Made by a program: the position numbers and the translations under genes
In this document: in pieces, positions 58,161 to 64,000 of the stretch
Layout: the number at the start of each line of letters is the position of its first letter
Numbering within the stretch: the first letter of the stretch is position 1
Notes under the pieces: model-generated
What the model was told of the DNA's origin: nothing
Database searches by the model: none
Seen by the model: the letters and a program-made list of their open reading frames with translations, nothing else
Source: Crossiella cryophila
Lineage (GTDB): Bacteria; Actinomycetota; Actinomycetes; Mycobacteriales; Pseudonocardiaceae
DNA length: 64,000 bases
Assembly: GCF_014204915.1 (NCBI RefSeq)
Contig: NZ_JACHMH010000001.1
Coordinates: 7,155,501-7,219,500 of the forward strand
Direction of reading: 5' to 3'

Positions 58161-60338
58161 TCAGGCCGTGGCGGGCAATCCGGCGAGTTGCCGGGCCACC
58201 CTGGCGATGGTGGCCGCGCGCGGGCTGCCCATCCGCTCGAACATCCCCGCGGCCCGCTCCCGGAACTCAACGCCGACCGCGCGGTCGGCCCGCCGCTCCG
58301 CCAGCTCGGCGAGCCCGAGCAAGGCATCCGCCGCAGGTGCGGTGGCACCGCGTTCCTCAGCGGTGGCAAGCACTTCCGCGTAGGCGTGTTCGGCGGCCCG
58401 GTCCGCGCCGGAGGCCGCCAGCACCACCGCCGCGCTGAGTTGGACCTTCAGCAGGACAGAGGTGGCATCGGTGCCAGCCAACAACTCCCGGGAACGCCCG
58501 AAGGCCAGCAACGCTTCCTCGTACCGTCCCAAAGCACCCAATGCCCGGCCCACCATCATGCTCTGCAACGCGGTGCCCCGGGTCAGTCCGAGCCGCTCAT
58601 TGATCTCCAGCGCGGTGCGGAAGCGGCCAAGGGCCTGCTCGGCGCGGCCCTCGCGCAGCAACACGTTCCCGGTGAAGTCCTCGACCGAGCCCAGCAGCCG
58701 ATCCCAGTCCCCGGCCAGTTCCCTGGCCCGGTCCAGGTGCTCGTGGGCCTCGGCGAAGCGGCCGAGTTCCTGGTACGCCTTGGCCAGCAGGCACCGGCAG
58801 CGGGCCTCGAACCCGGCGTTGCCCAGCAACACGGCCGAGTCCACCGCCAGCTTGCCCGCACGTACCCAGGTGGCGAGTGGTTTGGTGGCGTCGAAGAGGG
58901 TGTACGTCGCCTCGAACAGCTGGCAGACCTCGGTGTGCCAGCCCTGTTCCGCGGCGGCGGCCATGATGTCGACCAGGTTGGTCTGCTCCCGCCGCAACCA
59001 GGCCAGGGCCGTGGCGGCCGGAATCGCCACCGGCGTGTCGTCCAGCACCGAGGCCGGATCGGTCACCCGCAGCGGTTGCCTGCCGTGCACGGCCACATCC
59101 GCGGCCGCCGCGCCGATCAGCCACCACCGGACCGCCTGACGCAGGGCGGCGATCCGTTCGGCCTTGCCATCCTCGACCTCGGCCACCCGCAGCGCGTGCA
59201 CCCGCACCAGGCGGTGCAGCCGGTGCACGCCACCGGGTTCGGCCTGCACCATGCCGGTCTGGCACAGCTCGTCCAGGTCGCGGCGCACCGCGCGCACCGG
59301 CTGATCGAGCATGGCCGCGAGCACCTCGACGCCGAAGTGCGCGCCCACCAGCACACTCAGCAGCCGGTACAGCCGTCGCGCCGACTCCGACAGGTCGTCG
59401 TAGACCCGGTCGAACATGGCGAAGACCTTCGCCCGAGCCGACCGTTCGGTAGACGGATCCCCGGGATCGAGGTCGGTCTCCCGCAGGTCCTCGACCAGCT
59501 CGCCCACTTCCAGGTGCGGCCGCGCCTTCAGCCAGGCCGCGGCCACCCCCAGCGCCAGCGGCAACCCGCCGCACAACGTCACCAGCTCGACCACCGCGGC
59601 CCGCTCCGCTGCCACCCGCTCGGCCCCGCACACCTTGGCGACCAGGCTGATCCCGTGCTCGACCCGCAGTGGTTCCAGCGCGACGTCGAGCACCTCCCGA
59701 TCCTGGTACAGCTCGGCCAGGATCTCCTGCCGCCCGGCCGAGACCAGCACCAGGCTGCCGGCCGAGTTCGGCAGCAACGCGGTCACCTGGGCCGCGTCCC
59801 GGACGTCGTCGAACACCGCGAGCAACCGCAAACCCTCGCTCAGGGAACGGAAAAGCGCGCCCCTGGCCTCGAACGAGGCCGGGATCCGGGACTCGGGCAC
59901 CCCGAGCGCGGCGAGGAACCTGGCCGCGGCCTCGCCAGGCGAGTTGCCCTCCGTGCCGTACTGCACGTGCAGCACGCCGTCGGGATACCTCTCCCCCAAC
60001 TGCCAGGCGGCCTGCCGCAGGAACGCGGTCTTGCCCATGCCCACCATGCCGTGCACGGCGGCGACCATCGGCCCGGTGCGACCGCCCAGCGGCGTTCCGG
60101 CCAGCTCACGCACTCGCGCGAGTTCCTCGTCCCGGTTGGTGTAGGTCTCCGGTGGCCTGGGCGCCTGCGCGGAGACCAGCTGCGGCAGTTCCGGGTCCGC
60201 GGGCGCGCCGGAGAGGATGACCGAGTTGATCACCCCGGCCTGCACGACGCTGTGCGCCGTGCCGCTCACCTCGTTGCGCACCCGATCACCCCGCACGGTC
60301 CACCCCCGGTCGTGCCCACCACGTTGGGCGACGATCAC
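58161..60338 (-). CDS. STAND NTPase: NB-ARC domain, TPR-like repeats, amyloid-like N-terminal motif
   Basis: 725 residues from the GTG at 60338; an in-frame GTG at 60294-60296 would remove the first 14 residues. Residues 22-42 (NEVSGTAHSVVQAGVINSVI) match the type of short amyloid signalling motif found at the ends of bacterial NLR-like proteins, with a core like RHIM (V-Q-x-G). An NB-ARC NTPase follows (P-loop GMVGMGKTAF about 97-106, Walker B LLAVFDDV, then CGGLPLAL), then a winged helix and tetratricopeptide-like helices to the end (e.g. AYQELGRFAEAHEHLDRARE). Such proteins sense a signal, oligomerise and template an effector. No gene with a matching motif is visible nearby. Confidence 0.9.
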   Translation of the reverse strand: MIVAQRGGHDRGWTVRGDRVRNEVSGTAHSVVQAGVINSVILSGAPADPELPQLVSAQAPRPPETYTNRDEELARVRELAGTPLGGRTGPMVAAVHGMVGMGKTAFLRQAAWQLGERYPDGVLHVQYGTEGNSPGEAAARFLAALGVPESRIPASFEARGALFRSLSEGLRLLAVFDDVRDAAQVTALLPNSAGSLVLVSAGRQEILAELYQDREVLDVALEPLRVEHGISLVAKVCGAERVAAERAAVVELVTLCGGLPLALGVAAAWLKARPHLEVGELVEDLRETDLDPGDPSTERSARAKVFAMFDRVYDDLSESARRLYRLLSVLVGAHFGVEVLAAMLDQPVRAVRRDLDELCQTGMVQAEPGGVHRLHRLVRVHALRVAEVEDGKAERIAALRQAVRWWLIGAAAADVAVHGRQPLRVTDPASVLDDTPVAIPAATALAWLRREQTNLVDIMAAAAEQGWHTEVCQLFEATYTLFDATKPLATWVRAGKLAVDSAVLLGNAGFEARCRCLLAKAYQELGRFAEAHEHLDRARELAGDWDRLLGSVEDFTGNVLLREGRAEQALGRFRTALEINERLGLTRGTALQSMMVGRALGALGRYEEALLAFGRSRELLAGTDATSVLLKVQLSAAVVLAASGADRAAEHAYAEVLATAEERGATAPAADALLGLAELAERRADRAVGVEFRERAAGMFERMGSPRAATIARVARQLAGLPATA

Positions 60339-60397
60339 GGTACTGGACGCGACCGGGCCGGGCTCCCCGACGCGGGCGGGAAGCGCTGGGAGATGCT

Positions 60398-60748
60398 GTG
60401 GCCATGACGGAAACGTTGTTGTTCTCCTACGGCACCCTGCGCCAGCCCGAGGTGCAGCAGGCGGTGTTCGGGCGGGCGCTCGACGGGCGGGCCGACGAGA
60501 TCGCGGGTTACCTGCTCGGCGAGGTCGTCATCACCGATCCCGCGGTGATCGCCACCAGTGGCAGCGACCGGCATCCGGTGCTGCGGCCCTCGACGGCGGC
60601 CGACGCGGGCGTGCCGGGCACCGCGTTCAAGATCACCGAGCAGGACCTGGCCGCCGCCGACGCCTACGAGGTCGAGGACTACACCCGGGTGCTGGTGCCA
60701 CTGCGTTCCGGCGATCAGGCGTGGGTCTACGTCCTGGCGGGCACGTGA
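60398..60748 (+). CDS. Gamma-glutamylcyclotransferase-like (AIG2-like) protein
   Basis: 116 residues. The substrate-loop motif FSYGTLRQPEVQ at the N-terminus and the acidic residue in ADAYEVEDYTRVLV are typical of the AIG2/GGCT fold. Family members cyclise gamma-glutamyl amines or peptides to 5-oxoproline; the precise substrate is unknown. GTG 60398 is chosen since GGGAG lies 5 bp upstream; ATG 60404 is an alternative and gives 114 residues. It is divergent from the STAND gene. Confidence 0.88.
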   Translation: MAMTETLLFSYGTLRQPEVQQAVFGRALDGRADEIAGYLLGEVVITDPAVIATSGSDRHPVLRPSTAADAGVPGTAFKITEQDLAAADAYEVEDYTRVLVPLRSGDQAWVYVLAGT

Positions 60749-60797
60749 CCCGGACCGGATCTTGCAAATGTCGAACGAGAACTACGCAAAGAGTCGC

Positions 60798-60811
60798 TTG
60801 ACTTTCGTCAA
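60798..60811. promoter_or_regulatory. Small dyad upstream of the GH3 gene
   Basis: TTGAC-TTTC-GTCAA is a 5-bp inverted repeat with a 4-bp centre, 65 bp before the glycosidase start. A further TTGACG follows at 60815. It could be an operator for a sugar-responsive regulator or contain a -35 element; evidence is weak. Confidence 0.3.
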
Positions 60812-60875
60812 TCTTTGACGGGACCGTGAGGACCACGCCGCCAGCATCAATGTTGATCTGTTCGCGGAGGTCTTC

Positions 60876-63800
60876 ATGGCCACACCCTGCCCACGGCACC
60901 GTCGCCTGGCCCTGGCCGCGACCGTGCTGTGCGGACTGCCCTTCCTGGTCTCGACGGCGGGCGGCGCGCCCCCTGCGCACGCGGCGCCCGCCGTCGAGCC
61001 GCCGATCTTCCGGGACATCCGGTACGGCTTCGCCGAGCGCGCCGCCGACCTGGTCTCCCGGCTCACCCTGGCGGAGAAGGTCAGCCAGCTCAGTACCAAC
61101 CACGGTCCCGAGATCACCCGTCTCGGGGTGCAGCAGTACACCTACTGGAACGAGGGCCAGCACGGGATCAACCGGCTCGGCGCGGCCACCAACCCGCCGG
61201 TGGCGCCGGAGGCCGTGCACGCCACCAGTTTCCCCACCAACCTCGCGGCGAGCACGTCCTGGGACCCCGCGCTCATGCATGCCGCGACCACCGCGATCTC
61301 CGCTGAGGCACGGGGTTTCCTGGACAAGTCGCTGTGGGGTGTCGGCCAGAACAACCTGGGCCGCTCGGCGGCCAACTACGGCTCGCTGACCTACTGGGCC
61401 CCCACGGTCAACATGCATCGCGACCCGCGCTGGGGCCGCAGTGACGAGGCATTCGGCGAGGATCCGCACCTGGCCGCGCGGATGTCCGAGGCGTTCACCA
61501 ACGGCTACCAGGGCAGCAACCTGAACGGGGTGCCGGAAAGCCCTTACCTCAAGGTCGCGGCCACGGCCAAGCACTACGCGCTCAACAACGTGGAGAAGGA
61601 CCGCACCGGAGTCTCCTCCGACACCACCGACGCCAACCTGCGCCAGTACTACACCGAGGTGTTCCGCCGCCTGATCGAGAACGCGGGCGTGTCCGGCCTG
61701 ATGACCTCCTACAACGCGGTCAACGGCACCCCGGCCGTGGCCAACACCTACACGGTCAACCAGCTCGCGCAGCGCACATACGGCTTCGGCGGCTACGTCA
61801 CCTCCGACTGCGGCGCGGTCAGCACCGCCTACCGCGCCCCGGTCTGGGGCCACAACTGGGCGCCGCCGGGCTGGACCACCAACCGCGCCGACCAGCAGGC
61901 CCGGTGGACCAACACCGCCACCGGCGTCACCGTGTCCGGCCAGGCAGGCGGGCAGGCGCACGCCCTGCGCGCGGGCACGAACCTGAACTGCCCCGGCGAG
62001 GAGAACACGCTGCCGGTGATCCAGGAGGCCATCAGCGCCGGCCTGCTCAGCGAGGGGGTGATCGACAACGCGCTGGTGAAGGCGTTCACGGTGCGGATGC
62101 GCACCGGCGAGTTCGACCCGCCAGAGCGGCAGCCCTACACCCGGATCGGCAAGCAGGTGATCGAAAGCCCGGCGCACCACGACCTCGCCCGGAAACTGGC
62201 GGCGAACTCGTTGGTACTGCTGAAGAACGACCCCGTGCCGGGGCTGAACCGGCCGCTGCTGCCTGCCGATCCCTCGGCGCTGAACCGGGTCGTGGTGCTG
62301 GGCGACCTGGCGGACAAGGTCACCCTGGGCGGCTACTCCGGCACGCCCAGCCTGCGGGTCAGCGCGGTGGCCGGGCTCACCGAGCAGATCAAGGCCGCCA
62401 ACCCCGGCGCGTCGGTGGTCTTCGACGCGGCGGGCACCTCCACCACCGCGACCGGACCCGCCGTGCTCAGCCAGCAGACCCAGGACCAGATCCGGGCGGC
62501 CGACCTGGTCGTGCTCTTCGTCGGCACCGACCACCAGACCGCGGGCGAGGGCAAGGACCGGGACAGCCTCGCGTTGCCCGGCAACTACCACTCGCTGATC
62601 ACCCAGGCCGCGGCGCTGGGCAACCCGCGGCTCGCGCTGGTGCTCCAGTCCGGTGGCCCGGTGCGGATCGAGGACCTGCGCGACCGGACCCCGGCGGTGG
62701 TCTACAGCTCCTTCAACGGGGAGAGCCAGGGCGCGGCGCTGGCCGATGTGTTGCTGGGCAAGCACAATCCCAGCGGACGCCTGAGCTTCACCTGGTACCG
62801 GGACGAGGGTCAGCTGCCCGCGATGTCCAACTACGGCCTCACCCCGGCCGAGACCGGTGGGCTGGGCCGCACCTACCAGCACTTCACCGGGACGCCGAGC
62901 TACCCGTTCGGTTTTGGCTTGAGCTACAGCGATTTCAGCTACTCGGCGGCCACCATCGACCGGGACGCGGTGACCGCGGACGGCACGGTGAGCGTGTCCT
63001 TCACCGTGACCAACACCGGCCGGGTGCCGGGGGCCACCGTGGCCCAGCTCTACCTGAGCAGCCCGGTGAAGAAACTGGTCGGCTTCCAGAAGACCGCCGT
63101 GCTGCAACCCGGTGCCGCACAACGGATCTCGCTGCCGGTGGCGATCGCGGACCTGGCGTACTGGGATGCCCAGCGGATGCGGTCGGTGGTGCGCGAAGGC
63201 GCCTACGTCTTCCAGCTCGGCAGGCACGCGGGCGATGCCGCCGCCACCGTACGGACCACCGTGCGCGGTGCCATCACACCCAAGGTCCGTCACGTCACCG
63301 TGCAGCCGGAAGCCGTGCTGTACAACGCGGGTGAGACCCTCGACCTCACCGGCAAGAACCGGTGGATCAAGGACAACACCAACCCGGCCAGGGAGAATCG
63401 CAACCTGGCGGTGACCGCGGACAACGTGGTCGAGGCCGTGCACAACGATCAGTCCTTTGTGGACATCAAGACCGCCCAGGTGCGCTATGCCTCCAGCAAC
63501 GAGGCGGTGGCCACGGTCAGCCCGGCCGGGCTGGTGCGCGCGGTCAGCGACGGGGCCGCGACGATCTCGGTCACCGTCAACGGGGTGACCGGCACCGCCC
63601 CGATCCTGGTCCGCAACTCACTGCGCCTCACCGTCCCGCCGATCACCCTGCCCGGCGGGAAAGCCAAGGCGGCCACCAGTTTCGTCAACGGCGGCGACCG
63701 CGCCATCTCGGGCCTCGCGCTCACGGTGAGCACACCCAACGGCTGGACGGCCAGGGCGACCACACCGTCGACCTTCCCCACCGTGCCCGGCGGCCAGACC

Positions 63801-64000
63801 GTGCGCACCGAATGGGAACTGACCCCACCGGCGGGCGCGATCCCGGCCAGTCACGACTTCGCCGCCCAGGCGAGTGCGGGCGGCCGGACCTGGTCCGCGA
63901 CCGGGCAGACCTCGATCCCGCACGCCTCACTCGCCGCCGCGCTGAACAACCCTGGCGTCAGCGAGGACGCCAATCCGGCCACCGGAAACCTGGACGGCGG
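60876..64000 (+). CDS. Secreted glycoside hydrolase family 3 enzyme (beta-xylosidase/glucosidase type), 3' end outside window
   Basis: At least 1041 residues. The ATG at 60876 follows GGAGG and starts a signal peptide (basic MATPCPRHRR, hydrophobic core, cleavage near AHAAPA at about 35-42). The GH3 catalytic domain follows, with nucleophile Asp311 in VTSDCGAV and the substrate-loop elements WNEGQHG, KHYALNN and GRSDEAFGEDP. The C-terminal GH3 domain (LGGYSGTPSLRVSAVAGL, HNPSGRLSFTWY) and a fibronectin-III-like domain come next. Beyond residue 800 there is a Big-2 Ig-like domain (VRYASSNEAVATVSPAGLV) and an NPCBM-associated-type beta domain. It releases sugars from plant or fungal polysaccharides outside the cell. 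The exact glycan is not resolvable. Confidence 0.93.
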   Translation, partial: MATPCPRHRRLALAATVLCGLPFLVSTAGGAPPAHAAPAVEPPIFRDIRYGFAERAADLVSRLTLAEKVSQLSTNHGPEITRLGVQQYTYWNEGQHGINRLGAATNPPVAPEAVHATSFPTNLAASTSWDPALMHAATTAISAEARGFLDKSLWGVGQNNLGRSAANYGSLTYWAPTVNMHRDPRWGRSDEAFGEDPHLAARMSEAFTNGYQGSNLNGVPESPYLKVAATAKHYALNNVEKDRTGVSSDTTDANLRQYYTEVFRRLIENAGVSGLMTSYNAVNGTPAVANTYTVNQLAQRTYGFGGYVTSDCGAVSTAYRAPVWGHNWAPPGWTTNRADQQARWTNTATGVTVSGQAGGQAHALRAGTNLNCPGEENTLPVIQEAISAGLLSEGVIDNALVKAFTVRMRTGEFDPPERQPYTRIGKQVIESPAHHDLARKLAANSLVLLKNDPVPGLNRPLLPADPSALNRVVVLGDLADKVTLGGYSGTPSLRVSAVAGLTEQIKAANPGASVVFDAAGTSTTATGPAVLSQQTQDQIRAADLVVLFVGTDHQTAGEGKDRDSLALPGNYHSLITQAAALGNPRLALVLQSGGPVRIEDLRDRTPAVVYSSFNGESQGAALADVLLGKHNPSGRLSFTWYRDEGQLPAMSNYGLTPAETGGLGRTYQHFTGTPSYPFGFGLSYSDFSYSAATIDRDAVTADGTVSVSFTVTNTGRVPGATVAQLYLSSPVKKLVGFQKTAVLQPGAAQRISLPVAIADLAYWDAQRMRSVVREGAYVFQLGRHAGDAAATVRTTVRGAITPKVRHVTVQPEAVLYNAGETLDLTGKNRWIKDNTNPARENRNLAVTADNVVEAVHNDQSFVDIKTAQVRYASSNEAVATVSPAGLVRAVSDGAATISVTVNGVTGTAPILVRNSLRLTVPPITLPGGKAKAATSFVNGGDRAISGLALTVSTPNGWTARATTPSTFPTVPGGQTVRTEWELTPPAGAIPASHDFAAQASAGGRTWSATGQTSIPHASLAAALNNPGVSEDANPATGNLDG

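Overview
High-GC actinomycete DNA. The gene content and style (modular type I PKS, ArsR/TetR/MerR regulators, GTG starts, 4-bp ATGA overlaps) point to the actinomycetes, possibly the order Pseudonocardiales; that last placement is an impression, not a demonstrated fact. No rRNA, tRNA, CRISPR array or intact insertion sequence was found.

1-39260 (all minus strand) is one modular type I polyketide synthase operon that runs off the left edge. In transcription order it holds: a loading-module gene with a KSQ decarboxylase (31464-39260, loading + module 1), 23405-31456 (modules 2-3), 17193-23408 (module 4), 9940-17196 (modules 5-6), a cytochrome P450 (8721-9923), 3632-8713 (module 7) and 1-3596 (module 8, incomplete). 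Predicted chain logic: propionyl starter from methylmalonyl-CoA; M1 malonyl, KR+DH (C=C); M2 unusual AT, dead DH, KR (OH); M3 malonyl, no reduction (ketone); M4 methylmalonyl, DH-ER-KR (CH2); M5 methylmalonyl, ketone; M6 methylmalonyl, KR (OH); M7 methylmalonyl, KR+DH (C=C); M8 methylmalonyl, DH present, remainder outside. The thioesterase and most tailoring genes are not in the window and I do not recognise the product.

39263-42792 holds the PKS upstream region, a LysR regulator, a SnoaL-like/TetR pair with its own palindromic site, and a flavin monooxygenase. 42848-49213 and on to 52055 form an arsenic/heavy-metal resistance island: ArsR divergent from the monooxygenase; an ArsR-acetyltransferase (ArsN-like) fusion divergent from a Cys-tailed flavoprotein; a decayed MFS remnant; ArsR-ArsR-ACR3; arsenate reductase; then a CadC/CmtR regulator, P1B ATPase, ChrB-like and MFS operon. 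A further ankyrin-repeat gene and a MerR-MerB pair (organomercurial lyase with a fused redoxin-like domain, no merA visible) follow to 55033.

55087-64000 is a mixed region: PhoU; a hypothetical protein; a perfect heptanucleotide tandem repeat (about 20 copies) at the 5' end of a glycerophosphotransferase-like gene, where repeat number would set the reading frame; an NB-ARC/TPR STAND NTPase with an N-terminal amyloid-like signalling motif; a gamma-glutamylcyclotransferase-like protein; and a secreted GH3 glycosidase that runs off the right edge.

The most unusual signals are the frame-setting heptamer repeat, the amyloid-motif STAND protein, the ArsR-ArsN fusion, the redoxin-MerB fusion, the odd module 2 (AT motif and dead DH), and a 13-bp palindrome repeated ten times in the PKS region.
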